Part shown: positions 1 to 8,677 of the stretch, piece after piece
Layout of the letters: every line of letters starts with the position of its first letter
Position numbering within the stretch: position 1 is the first letter of the stretch
NCBI GenBank assembly: GCA_016710525.1
Contig: JADJVQ010000028.1
Coordinates: forward strand, 1 to 64,000
Length of the DNA stretch: 64,000 bases
From: Burkholderiaceae bacterium
GTDB taxonomy: Bacteria > Pseudomonadota > Gammaproteobacteria > Burkholderiales > Burkholderiaceae_E
Reading direction: 5' to 3'
The notes under the pieces: model-generated
Databases searched by the model: none
The model's input: the letters and a program-made list of their open reading frames with translations, nothing else
What the model was told of the DNA's origin: nothing
Made by a program: the position numbers and the translations under genes

Positions 1-1128
1 GAATTCGGCCATCTCCAGCGGCGGATAGCTGGGATGGGGCGAATACATCAGCGAGACACCCAGAGCCGACTCGGCCAGGGTCTGCGCATACTGCTCGAGC
101 GACAGCTTGCCGCAGGAGCGGATCTGGTTGCCCTGGTGCAGGCCGACCGGCCCGTGGGGCTCGCCCAGCGAACTGATTTCCCAGCGCGCCGAGTCCGGAT
201 CGATCGCGCTCCAGTGGCGCACGCCCTGGCAGACCAGTTCGAAGGCATTGCGCGGCACCCCCGGACGGCCATAGACGATCAGGCGCCGGCGCTTCTCGAA
301 GGTGTCGTGACGCGCATGCCAGGCCGCCAGCGTGGCGTTCAGCCGCGGCTCGAAGGCCCAGGTGCGGGTGAACCGGTAGTGCTGCGCCGAAAAATAATCG
401 CGCAGCAGGCCGGTGTTGAACACCCCCAGCATCGGCCCCTCGAATTCGTAGGTGCTCTGCGCCAGCGTGTAGCGGGTCGACCAGGGGTAGAACCCGGGCT
501 CGTGGTCCTGGACCAGATAGATGAACGGGCGCATGTCGCGGCCGTAGGCCTGCGCCTGCCAGGGCAGCACCCGCTGTGCGACGTAGGCGGTCCACCACGC
601 GGTGGCCACGAACACGTCGTGCTCGCGCACCGCCAGGCTGCGGAAACCGCGCTCGGCAAAGGGCACGATCAGCCGGCCCGCGCCGCCGGGCGATTCGTCG
701 GCGTCGTCCGCGTCGGCCATCCGCCAGCCGGTCAGCAGCGCGGGCAGGGTCTCGGGAGGCTCGCCCTGGTCGGTCAGGATGATGCGCGCGTCGGCATCGT
801 CGCCGATCAGCTCCAGATAGAACTGCAAAGCCGTCAGGATGCCGCCGAACACATGTTCGGGCTTCAGCGTGGGCAGCAGCAGGTTCAGGCGCGGGCGCGG
901 CACGGCCGAGCGCCGCCCCTGGATCAGGGTCGCCTCGAAGATCTCGATCTGCGGCGCGGCGTCGGCAGAGCCCGCGGCGACCGGCGACGCGCCCTCGATG
1001 GCGGGCGTGGGCTGCGGCGCGATCCGGGCGGCCAGTCCGGCCAGGCGCGGGTGGCTTCGAATGCGGGTGCGCAGACCCAGCGGCAAACCGCGCCACAGAC
1101 CCTGCAGCATGCGTCGCGGGGCACTCAT
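1..1128 (-). CDS. WsaF-like glycosyltransferase (3' end cut by window edge)
   Basis: The open frame begins at ATG 1128 and runs off the left edge, leaving 376 codons. It overlaps the stop of the upstream glycosyltransferase by four bases (ATGA), so the two are translationally coupled. After a basic N-terminal segment and an Ala/Pro linker, the region around residues 85-110 reads NLLLPTLKPEHVFGGI, the start of the N-terminal Rossmann domain in WsaF/rhamnan-synthesis glycosyltransferases. A later segment near the edge, SLMYSPHPSYPPLEMAEF, resembles the nucleotide-sugar-binding part of the C-terminal domain. The likely role is transfer of a deoxysugar, possibly rhamnose, to a surface polysaccharide in the cytoplasm. 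The sugar is inferred from the family only. Confidence 0.75.
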   Translation of the reverse strand, partial: MSAPRRMLQGLWRGLPLGLRTRIRSHPRLAGLAARIAPQPTPAIEGASPVAAGSADAAPQIEIFEATLIQGRRSAVPRPRLNLLLPTLKPEHVFGGILTALQFYLELIGDDADARIILTDQGEPPETLPALLTGWRMADADDADESPGGAGRLIVPFAERGFRSLAVREHDVFVATAWWTAYVAQRVLPWQAQAYGRDMRPFIYLVQDHEPGFYPWSTRYTLAQSTYEFEGPMLGVFNTGLLRDYFSAQHYRFTRTWAFEPRLNATLAAWHARHDTFEKRRRLIVYGRPGVPRNAFELVCQGVRHWSAIDPDSARWEISSLGEPHGPVGLHQGNQIRSCGKLSLEQYAQTLAESALGVSLMYSPHPSYPPLEMAEF

Positions 1129-2825
1129 GCCGACTCCGGATAACGCGGCGTGGGCGAACTGTGCTCGCGCGACAGGTTGGCGTTGAAGAACGGATCGAGC
1201 CCGAGCCGGTAGGGCGCGTATTTCAGGTCGCTCTGGATGAAGTCGACCTCGGGCACGAACGACGAACGCGTCTTGGACTCGTGGTGGTAGAGCCGCACGG
1301 TGGCCAGGTAGACGTTCTGCAGCCCGCGCTTGTGGGCGCGAATGCCGATCTCGACATCGGAGCCGCAGATTTCGAAGGCCTCGTCCCAGCCGCCCAGCGC
1401 ATCGAAGGCCGTGCGGCTGATCGCCACGCAGGCGCCGGTGCTGGCCATCACATTGCGGGTCAGCACGTTCGAGACGAAGGGGCCCGGCAGATGCGCCGGC
1501 GCCTCGGCCTTGAAGACGTGATCGGCCCAGCCGCCCATGCCCACCACCACCCCGGCGTGCTGCAGGCTGCCATCGCCGTAGCGCAGCTGCGCGCCCACGG
1601 TGGCCACATCGGGCAAGCGGGCCCACTGCATCAGCTGCTCGAGCCAGTCGGGCGAGATGATCTCGGTGTCGTTGTTCAGGAACACGAACACGTCGCCACG
1701 CGCCTGGCGCACACCCAGGTTGTTCAGGCGCGACCAGTTGAACGGCACCGCGGCCGGCAGCACCCGCACGCGCGGGTCTTCGCGCTGGATGCGCTCGAAC
1801 CACTCGAAGGTGGCCGGCTCGGTGGAGTTGTTGTCCAGGATCAGCACCTCGAAGTCCGGCCAGGTGCTCAGCGTCAGGATGCTGCGCAGGCAGGCCTCGA
1901 GCAGATCGGCCTTGTCCTTGGTCGGGATGATGATCGAGGCCAGGCAGCGCGCCGGCAGCCGGAAGCGCGGCTGGTAGGTGAACAGGTGCTCGCCGTCGTC
2001 CACGCGTTCGAAGTGATCGGGATATCGCCGCTGCAGGTGCGCGGCCAGCGCGAGGCGGCCGGCCTCGTGCGCGTAGGGCTTCGAATCGGTATTGATGGCC
2101 GTCGACCCGGCGTGCAGGCGCCAGTGGTAGAGCACCTGCGGCACATGGACGATCGCGCGGGTGGCTTCGCTGGCGCGCAGCACCAGATCGTAGTCCTGGC
2201 TGCCGTCGGTGCCCTCGCGAAAGCCGCCCAGCGCGCGCATCAGGTCCGCGCGCAGCGCCAGCAGATGGCCGATGTAGTTCTGGGTGGCCAGCAGCGCCGG
2301 CGAATAGTCGGGCTTGAAGTAGGGCAGGCAGCGCAGGCCGGATTCGTCGAGCTTGTCTTCATCGCTGTACAGCAGGCGCGCCTCGGGCTCGCGCTCCAGC
2401 GCCTGCGCCAGCGCGGCCAGCGCATGTGGCGCCAGCGTGTCGTCATGGTCGAGCAGCACGATCCAGTCGCCGCTGGCGAGCGCCAGCGCGTCGTTGCTGG
2501 TGCCGACGATGCCGGTGTTGGTCGCATGGCGGACCAGCCGCACCTTGCCTGCCTCGAAGCCGCTGTCCTGCTCGGCCAGGCGGGCACTGATGCGGGTGGC
2601 CAGCGCCTGCGCGGTGTCGGTGCGCGCCGAGGCGTCATCGCACAGGCACAGCTCCCAGTGCGGCCAGGTCTGCGCGAACACCGAATCGAGCATCGCGCTC
2701 AGCATGGCCGGATCGGTCTCGAACAGCGGCACCACCAGCGAGAAGCGCGGCGCGCCCGGCCGCGCCGCGAGTCGGGCACCGGGACCGCGCGGGCGGCGGC
2801 ATGGGCCCGCTCGGCACCCAGCCAC
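1125..2825 (-). CDS. Tandem GT2 glycosyltransferase domains, C-terminal part of a frameshifted multidomain glycosyltransferase
   Basis: This frame holds two family 2 glycosyltransferase domains. The first starts at FSLVVPLFETDP and has the DHDD metal-binding motif about 100 residues later. The second starts at ASIIIPTKDK and has FLNNDTE and CGSDVEIGIRAHKRG. The first 25 or so residues are arginine-rich and look like out-of-frame translation. The matching upstream coding continues in other frames back to the ATG at 4282, so this is probably the C-terminal two thirds of one protein of about 1,050 residues rather than a separate gene. Its stop overlaps the start of the next glycosyltransferase by four bases. 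The role is assembly of surface polysaccharide. Confidence 0.75.
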   Translation of the reverse strand: MAGCRAGPCRRPRGPGARLAARPGAPRFSLVVPLFETDPAMLSAMLDSVFAQTWPHWELCLCDDASARTDTAQALATRISARLAEQDSGFEAGKVRLVRHATNTGIVGTSNDALALASGDWIVLLDHDDTLAPHALAALAQALEREPEARLLYSDEDKLDESGLRCLPYFKPDYSPALLATQNYIGHLLALRADLMRALGGFREGTDGSQDYDLVLRASEATRAIVHVPQVLYHWRLHAGSTAINTDSKPYAHEAGRLALAAHLQRRYPDHFERVDDGEHLFTYQPRFRLPARCLASIIIPTKDKADLLEACLRSILTLSTWPDFEVLILDNNSTEPATFEWFERIQREDPRVRVLPAAVPFNWSRLNNLGVRQARGDVFVFLNNDTEIISPDWLEQLMQWARLPDVATVGAQLRYGDGSLQHAGVVVGMGGWADHVFKAEAPAHLPGPFVSNVLTRNVMASTGACVAISRTAFDALGGWDEAFEICGSDVEIGIRAHKRGLQNVYLATVRLYHHESKTRSSFVPEVDFIQSDLKYAPYRLGLDPFFNANLSREHSSPTPRYPESA

Positions 2826-4282
2826 TGCAGGTAGGCCGGCGTGCAGCGCGCCGACACACCTGCGGCCAGCCCGCTCGCGTGTTCGCCCGCTGCGCCGGCC
2901 ATCGGGGGCGCCGCAGCTTCAAGCGCACCCGCAGCCTTCAGCGCGCGCACCTGCCGCAGCAAACCGCCGGCGCCCTTGCGCGCGACGCGCAGCGACTTGT
3001 GCAGCACCGGCACCCGACGGCTGGCGCTCATCGCGCGGCGCAGCGGCGCAGTCAGCCGCCACGAGCTCGAGGCCTGCATGGCACGCACCGTGTGCTCGGC
3101 CTGCGCCAGCGCCGTCGCCAGTTCGGCCTCGCGGCGCGCAAGCGCTGAACCTCGGGCTCGAAGGGTGCAAGTCGGTCGAGTTCGGCCCGGCCGGCGGCCA
3201 GCTGCGCCTGGGCATCGGCCAGCTGCGCTTCGACCGCATCGCGGCGCTGGCGCAGCGCGCCGATCTCGACCCAGGCTTCGGCGCGCGCCTGCTCCAGCCG
3301 CACGACCTGCTCGCGCTCGGCCTGCACCAGTGCGACGTGTTCGCGCAGCTGGCCCTCGTACCAATCGTTCTGCTGGGTCAGCGTGCTGATTCGTTCGGCT
3401 GCCTGCGTCCTGCGCCTGCAACTTGAGCGCATGGTCGCGATTGGCGCTTTCCTTGCGGCGCAGGAAACGATCGATCAGATGCAGGCGGGCCAGCGGCCGG
3501 GCCAGTTCGCTGCCGTGTGCGGTGACCAGCGCCGCGCGCAGCATGTGGCCGGCCTCGAGGTGGTTGCGGATCTCGCCGCTGAGGATGGTGTTGGCGCCAT
3601 GCAGCCGGTAATCGAGCAAGGCCTCGTCGGGCAGGAACACGAAGGCCTGCGGCTTGCGGATGGCCACCCGCAGCGCGTACTCCCAGTCGAGTACGTAGCG
3701 GTAGGGACGAAACTCGCCCATTTCGCGGAACAGCTCGCGATCGGCGAACAGGTTCGAGGTCGAGATCGAGAAATTGCCCCACAGCAGCGCCGCCTGCGGC
3801 TGCGGGTCGCGCCGCCACGCATCGCGGATCTGGGCGTGCATGCGCAGCCACGGATGTTCGGGGTCGGTGATCGGCTGGCCGGCGGCATCGATCAGGCGGA
3901 TCCCGGTGACCGCGAACGTCGGTCCGGGGCGCGAACGCGCCAGAGCCACCAGGCGCGCCAGCCGATCGGGATGGAAACGGTCGTCCGAATTCAGGATGGC
4001 CACGTAACGGCCGCGCGCCATTGCGATGCCGCGATTGATCGTGGCATGCGAGCCGGCGTTGGCCTGGCGCACGAAGCGGATCCGCGGATCGTCGTAGGCG
4101 GCGATGATCTCGGCGGTACGGTCGCGCGAGCCGTCGTCGATGACGATCAGCTCGAGGTCGACCGATTGCGCCAGCGCGCTGTCGATCGCCTGCGCGATGT
4201 AGGCCTCGTGGTTGTACGCAGGCAGCACCACGCTGACCAGCACGGGCTCGGTGGTGATGGATGGCAGGGAACTCTGGGTCAT
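2699..4282 (-). CDS. GT2 glycosyltransferase plus coiled coil, N-terminal part of the same frameshifted gene
   Basis: Translation starts at ATG 4282 (MTQSSLPSITTEP), overlapping the acyltransferase stop by four bases. A GT2 domain covers about residues 14-230: VSVVLPAYNHE, then IVIDDGSRDRT, then the DDR metal motif. At about 3400-3425 the sense frame changes. The continuing sequence, AAERISTLTQQNDWYEGQL and a Glu/Arg/Ala-rich coiled coil, is in a second frame down to about 3150. It then returns to this frame (ARREAELATALAQAEHTVRAMQ and SSSWRLTAPLRR, a linker common in large GT2 proteins). A third change at about 2750-2800 leads into the tandem GT2 domains. The residues in this frame between 3400 and 3150 are therefore not meaningful. 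Confidence 0.7.
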   Translation of the reverse strand: MTQSSLPSITTEPVLVSVVLPAYNHEAYIAQAIDSALAQSVDLELIVIDDGSRDRTAEIIAAYDDPRIRFVRQANAGSHATINRGIAMARGRYVAILNSDDRFHPDRLARLVALARSRPGPTFAVTGIRLIDAAGQPITDPEHPWLRMHAQIRDAWRRDPQPQAALLWGNFSISTSNLFADRELFREMGEFRPYRYVLDWEYALRVAIRKPQAFVFLPDEALLDYRLHGANTILSGEIRNHLEAGHMLRAALVTAHGSELARPLARLHLIDRFLRRKESANRDHALKLQAQDAGSRTNQHADPAERLVRGPAARTRRTGAGRARAGRAAGAGARRSLGRDRRAAPAPRCGRSAAGRCPGAAGRRPGRTRPTCTLRARGSALARREAELATALAQAEHTVRAMQASSSWRLTAPLRRAMSASRRVPVLHKSLRVARKGAGGLLRQVRALKAAGALEAAAPPMAGAAGEHASGLAAGVSARCTPAYLQWLGAERAHAAARAVPVPDSRRGRARRASRWWCRCSRPIRPC

Positions 4283-5382
4283 GCAGTCGGTTCTTTGGTC
4301 GCGCTGACAGGTCGCAGGTAGCGCCCGCGCAGCGACAGGAAGGGTCGCTCGATCAGCCGCCAGGTCGGCCAGGCGGCCAGCAGCGCCAGCGGCAGCGCGA
4401 CCAGCAGCGCATTGAGCGCCGCGCTGCGGACCGGGTCGGCGGACAGCGGCAGCAGCCCCCAGGCCTTGTGGATGACCGAGAGCACGAAATTGTGCATCAC
4501 GTAGACGGAAAAACTCATCGCGCCCAGGCCGGCCAGCCAGGCCTCCAGGCGCCCGGGCAGGCGCCAGCGCCAGCCCAGCCAGGCCAGCATCACCCAGGCC
4601 CAGGCGGCCGCCTCGAGCGTGGTCCACACGATCCACCAGGCGGCGTCCAGCCGGGTGTGACCGCCCTGGCGGTTGAACCAGTGCAGCAGCGTGAGCATCG
4701 CCAGCACGGCCAGCGGCAGGTGCAGCGGATGCGTGGCCAGGCGCGGGCGGGCGATGAACGCATAGGCCGCCAGCATGCCGATCAGGAACTGGTCGAGGCG
4801 CCCGAAGATCGATTCGTAGGCGATGAAGCGCACGCTGCCGTACAGCACGAAGATGCCGGTCCGCAGACCGACCAGCAGCAGGATCCAGCCGACCAGGTAA
4901 CGGGTGCCGTGGCGATCGGCAAAGGCCTTCAGGAACGGGAACATCAGGTAGAACTGGCACTCGACCCAGATCGTCCACAACTGCACGAAATGCGGGTTCT
5001 GGGAGACCGTGGAGGCCCGCAGCGGCAGCAGCCACTCGAGCCAGGTCAGCGCGCCGTAGTTCAGGTGCTCGTTCCAGGTGCCCAGCGACAGGGTCAGGAA
5101 CACCGCGAACACATACAGCGGATAGATGCGCACCAGCCGGTTGCGCAGGAAGCCCGCATAGTCGATCGCGCTGCCATGACTGATCACGGTGAAGATGAAG
5201 CCGCTGATCACCATGAACAGGCCGATCCCGGTATGGCCCTCGTCGATCAGCGACAGCAGCGGGTTGTCCGGCTTGAGGTCGCCGACCTGCCGGTGAAACG
5301 CATGGAAGCAGACCACCAGCGCCGCAGCCAGCAGCCGCAGGTGATCCAGGCGCTCGAGGTAGGCGGTCTGCTCGCTACGCAT
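4279..5382 (-). CDS. Acyltransferase family 3 (OafA/YrhL-like O-acyltransferase)
   Basis: The 367-residue integral membrane protein opens with YLERLDHLRLLAAALVVCFH, the first membrane helix of acyltransferase-3 enzymes. GLFMVISGFIFT follows, with about ten hydrophobic helices in all. Near the C terminus SFSVYVMHNF and LIERPF are typical of the family. Such enzymes move acetyl or other acyl groups across the inner membrane onto polysaccharide or lipid acceptors. The gene overlaps the upstream acetyltransferase by eight bases and the downstream GT2 gene by four, so it belongs to the surface-polysaccharide operon. The acyl group and the acceptor cannot be read from the sequence. Confidence 0.85.
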   Translation of the reverse strand: MRSEQTAYLERLDHLRLLAAALVVCFHAFHRQVGDLKPDNPLLSLIDEGHTGIGLFMVISGFIFTVISHGSAIDYAGFLRNRLVRIYPLYVFAVFLTLSLGTWNEHLNYGALTWLEWLLPLRASTVSQNPHFVQLWTIWVECQFYLMFPFLKAFADRHGTRYLVGWILLLVGLRTGIFVLYGSVRFIAYESIFGRLDQFLIGMLAAYAFIARPRLATHPLHLPLAVLAMLTLLHWFNRQGGHTRLDAAWWIVWTTLEAAAWAWVMLAWLGWRWRLPGRLEAWLAGLGAMSFSVYVMHNFVLSVIHKAWGLLPLSADPVRSAALNALLVALPLALLAAWPTWRLIERPFLSLRGRYLRPVSATKEPTA

Positions 5383-6041
5383 GGCCGGACAGGATCCTGG
5401 CGGGCACGCCGGCCACCGTCACTCCCGCGGGCACGGCGCGGGTCACGACCGCGCCCGCGCCGACCACCGCGCCCTCGCCCACCGCCACGCCCGGCAGGAT
5501 CATCGCGCCCATGCCGATGTCGGCGCCGCGCGCCGCGCTGGCGCCACCGGCCATCCGTGCGCCGGGTCCGAGCGTGACCCCCTCGTCCAGCCGGCAATCG
5601 TGGCTGACCGACGCGCCCAGGTTGAGCACCACGTGATCGCCCAGCCAGGCATCGGCATTGACCAGCGCGCCCGCCATCAGCTGGCAGCCGCGGCCTAGCG
5701 TCGCCCGGTGCGAGACCCAGGCCAGCGGATGCACCACGGTGGCGAAGCGCCCGGGGTCGCACAGCCCGCCCTCGGCCAGCAGCCGGGCGGCCACGTCCAG
5801 GCGGACCCGCGGATTGCCGATCGCCACCAGGGCCATCGTGTCCCGGTCGTCGGCCACCGCCGCCAGGCCGACGCGCAGCGGAACACCGCGCAGCATGCCG
5901 GCGTCGGCGTGCCCCGGATCGACGACGAACGCCTCCAGCAGCCAGCGCGGGGGAGTCCGCCGCGCGATTGATGTCCTCGATCAGTGCGGCGATCTCGCGC
6001 GCGTGACCGCCGGCGCCTGCGATCAGCAGCCGGACGCTCAT
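5375..6041 (-). CDS. NeuD-like sugar O-acetyltransferase, frameshifted
   Basis: The start at ATG 6041 gives MSVRLLIAGAGGHAREIAALIED, the Rossmann-like N terminus of NeuD/PglD-type sugar acyltransferases. The frame then breaks inside the G run at 5949-5953. The continuation, RWLLEAFVVDPGHADAG then MLRGVPLRV, is in the frame that ends at 5375. The rest is a left-handed beta-helix of hexapeptide repeats ending GVPARILSG, with HPLAWVSHRATLG and the catalytic-type HD in SVSHDCRLDEG. With one base corrected the product is about 222 residues, the usual family length. The start overlaps the upstream glycosyltransferase stop by four bases. The homopolymer position suggests an indel error, though true decay cannot be excluded. 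Confidence 0.75.
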
Positions 6042-7300
6042 GTCATCCGGCGGGCGGGCACCCCCGCCTGTGTGTCCGAAGCAGCGGCGTCGGCCGCGCG
6101 GGCCGCCTTGCGCTCACCCGGCAGCCCGCGCCCGGCCAGATGCGACTCCAGCACCGCGATCCGTCCGCCGATCTGCAGCGCCGGCGCGAACAGGCGCCGC
6201 GCCACCGCCTGCCCGGCCTGCCCGATGGCGGCGATCCGCGACGGTCGCGCCGCCAGCTCTAGCACCGCCGCCGCGACCGCGCGCGCGCCCGGCTCCAGGC
6301 GCAGGTAGTGCTCGCCATCGACGAACCGGCCCTGCGACAAGCCCAGGGGATCGGTGGCCGCGAACGCCGCGCCGCACAGGGCCGCCTCGACGCAGCAGCC
6401 GGTGGGGAAGCCATCGAAGTTGCCGCTGTGCAGGGAGCCGGGCACGTTGGGCGACACCACGAGGTCGATGCCGTGCATCAGCGCCCGCAGCTGGGAGGTC
6501 TCCAGGCGGCCATGAAAGCTCACCCCGCCCGGCCACTGCGACAGTTCGGGGGCGTCGGGGGGCGCCACCTCGCGCCAGTCGCCTGGCTCGAAGCTGCCCA
6601 CCACATGGACCCGCAGGTCCTGCGGGCGATCCAAACCGGCCAGCGCCCGCGCCAGGCCACCCACGAAGGCGGGAAATCCCTTGTTCTCGCCGCGGGCCAT
6701 GTACTTCTCGGCCACGAAGGCGATGTCCAGCGTGGGCTTGCCCTGGCCATACCAGGCCCGCGGCGGCCCGGACTGGAAATAGACCGGATTGACCACCACA
6801 CCGAAGATCTCGGTGATCGGCAGCGCCCGCGGCGCGCGCGCACGCGCATAGTCGCGGGTCACCGACTGGGTGACGATCAGTTCGCGCAGGCCCGGCGCGG
6901 CCAGCAGCTGCGCGAGCTTGGCATCGCTGGCCGCCTCATGCAGTCCGAACCCGCCGCCGGGATACAGCGTCGTCACGAACGGCACCCGGTGCTCGAGCAG
7001 CCACGGCAGATAGGCGATCGCGTTGTTGAGGAAGTTGACGTACACCAGCGGGCAGCCGGCCAGCAGCGGGGGCGAGAACCGCTGCACCCGGGGCGCGAAC
7101 TCGGGGTACAGCGCGGCATAGGCGGCATGGGCCTCGTCGAAGCCGCCATAGGTGGACGCGATCGACAGCCCCGGAAAATGGCGCAGCAGCGCGTTGTATT
7201 CGGCGACGCGAAACCCGGTGAGCAGGTTGGGGAAAAAATCATCGATCACCCACCACGAGCGCGGGTTGCGGCGACGCCACGATGTCGACAGCCATGTCAT
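6038..7300 (-). CDS. Glycosyltransferase of the GT-B type in the polysaccharide cluster
   Basis: This is a soluble protein of about 420 residues. WWVIDDFFPNLLTGFRVAEYN opens the first Rossmann domain. The C-terminal half has the pattern of retaining GT-B enzymes: VSFHGRLE, then SPNVPGSLHSGNFDGFPTG, then EAALCGAAFAATD. The ATG at 7300 is preferred, with a weak GGTGGA upstream. An in-frame GTG at 7321 is possible. Either start overlaps the end of the wzt-like gene, whose stop is at 7239. The donor and acceptor sugars cannot be inferred. The position just after the exporter genes places it in the same O-antigen or capsule operon. Confidence 0.75.
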   Translation of the reverse strand: MTWLSTSWRRRNPRSWWVIDDFFPNLLTGFRVAEYNALLRHFPGLSIASTYGGFDEAHAAYAALYPEFAPRVQRFSPPLLAGCPLVYVNFLNNAIAYLPWLLEHRVPFVTTLYPGGGFGLHEAASDAKLAQLLAAPGLRELIVTQSVTRDYARARAPRALPITEIFGVVVNPVYFQSGPPRAWYGQGKPTLDIAFVAEKYMARGENKGFPAFVGGLARALAGLDRPQDLRVHVVGSFEPGDWREVAPPDAPELSQWPGGVSFHGRLETSQLRALMHGIDLVVSPNVPGSLHSGNFDGFPTGCCVEAALCGAAFAATDPLGLSQGRFVDGEHYLRLEPGARAVAAAVLELAARPSRIAAIGQAGQAVARRLFAPALQIGGRIAVLESHLAGRGLPGERKAARAADAAASDTQAGVPARRMT

Positions 7301-8666
7301 GTTCGAGTTCCACCAGGTCACTGAGCGGGAAGCGCTCGCGCGCCGAGACCCGCATCACCATCAGGTCGTCGATCCAGTCCAGGAACACCGCGTCGGTGTA
7401 GCGCGACAGATCACCGATGCCAGCCACCAGCAGCGTGAGCGAATACGCCCCCTCGTGCAGCCTCACCGGCAGCTCGAAGCGCACCCGCAGCCGCTCGCCG
7501 GGCCGGCAGTGGTGCGGATACAGCCGCGCCGAGTCGCCGGTGTGCCCGCCCAGCAGATGCTGCTGGTGGCGGTCCTTGATGTGATACGACACGATCAGCT
7601 GTTCGCAGGGCGCCAGAATCTCGATCTCGGCCCGGATCGTCAGGCGATCTCCCCAGGCCACCGGCACATGCTGCGCCGGCCCCTGCGGCGTCGACCAGCC
7701 GGCGGCCACGAAGCGGGCGCGCCCGTCGCCGCTGCGCGGCGAATGGTCGGCGGGCACCGGAGGACAGGCTGGATCGATCGCCGGCGCCGGGCCGGTGCCC
7801 GCCGCACCTGCCGCACCTGCCGCACCTGCCGTGCCGCCTGCGCCTGCCGCGCGGCCATCGCCGGCGAACGCGCCCGCCGGCGCGCGTCGGCCGGCGGCCT
7901 CGGCGGCCGCGTCCAGGGCCAGGCGATTGGCCTGGACCACCCAGTCCTGGGTGTACTGGGAGGCCACCGAATCGGTCGGCCCCCAGGCCCGCACGCGGCC
8001 GCGCTCGAGCCACAGCACGTCAGTGCACAAGGCCTTCACGGCCGCGATGTCGTGGCTGATGAACAGCATCGTGATGCCGTCGTCGAGCATGCGCTTCATG
8101 CGCGCCATGCAGCGCGCCTGGAAGAAGGCATCGCCCACCGCCAGCGCCTCGTCGACCACCAGGATGTCGGGCGACACATGAATGGCGACCGAAAACGCCA
8201 GCCGCACATACATGCCGCTGGAGTAGGTCTTGACCGGCTGGTCGATGAAGTCGCCGATGTCGGCGAAGGCCAGCATGTCGTCGAAACGTTCGTCGATCTG
8301 CGCCGGGGTCAGGCCCAGGATCGCGGCATTGATGCGCACGTTGTCGCGGCCGCTGAACTCGGGATTGAAGCCCGCGCCCAGCTCGAGCAGCGCGGCGATC
8401 CGGCCGTTCACCTCGAGCTGCCCGCTGGTGGGGGTGAGCGTGCCGCAGATGATCTGCAGCAGCGTCGACTTGCCGGCGCCGTTGCGCCCGATGATGCCCA
8501 GCGTGCGCCCGCGCGCCACCTCGAACGACACGTCGTCCAGCGCATGGAATTCGCGGTGGTAGCGGCGCCGTCCGCGCCACAGTATCTGCAGCAGCCGGTC
8601 GGACGGGCGGTCGTAAATGGGGTAGACCTTGGAGACCTGTTGCGCCCTGACAACAATTTCAGACAT
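7239..8666 (-). CDS. wzt: Polysaccharide ABC exporter ATPase with C-terminal Wzt domain
   Basis: The ATG at 8666 gives a 475-residue protein. The ATPase domain has Walker A GRNGAGKST (about residues 60-68), a signature YSSGMYVRL (148-156) and Walker B ILVVDEALAVGD (168-179). A Gly/Ala/Pro linker encoded by 9-bp repeats separates it from a C-terminal domain of about 170 residues that resembles the Wzt carbohydrate-binding jelly roll. In that system the C-terminal domain recognises the finished polymer before export across the inner membrane. The permease gene is eleven bases upstream. This start, rather than the longer open frame to 9251, matches the family N terminus. Confidence 0.9.
   Translation of the reverse strand: MSEIVVRAQQVSKVYPIYDRPSDRLLQILWRGRRRYHREFHALDDVSFEVARGRTLGIIGRNGAGKSTLLQIICGTLTPTSGQLEVNGRIAALLELGAGFNPEFSGRDNVRINAAILGLTPAQIDERFDDMLAFADIGDFIDQPVKTYSSGMYVRLAFSVAIHVSPDILVVDEALAVGDAFFQARCMARMKRMLDDGITMLFISHDIAAVKALCTDVLWLERGRVRAWGPTDSVASQYTQDWVVQANRLALDAAAEAAGRRAPAGAFAGDGRAAGAGGTAGAAGAAGAAGTGPAPAIDPACPPVPADHSPRSGDGRARFVAAGWSTPQGPAQHVPVAWGDRLTIRAEIEILAPCEQLIVSYHIKDRHQQHLLGGHTGDSARLYPHHCRPGERLRVRFELPVRLHEGAYSLTLLVAGIGDLSRYTDAVFLDWIDDLMVMRVSARERFPLSDLVELEHDMAVDIVASPQPALVVGDR
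7801..7827. repeat. Three exact 9-bp tandem repeats in the wzt interdomain linker
   Basis: GCCGCACCT occurs three times without a gap at 7801-7809, 7810-7818 and 7819-7827, followed by degenerate copies. The unit keeps frame and encodes Ala/Gly residues between the ATPase and the polymer-binding domain. Copy-number change would alter linker length without breaking the gene. Confidence 0.85.
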
Positions 8667-8677
8667 CGACCGCGAGC

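Noticed and set aside
34..1143. Long plus-strand open frame opposite the WsaF-like gene
   Set aside because: It is an Arg/Gln-rich translation with no family features; the minus-strand frame has clear glycosyltransferase motifs.
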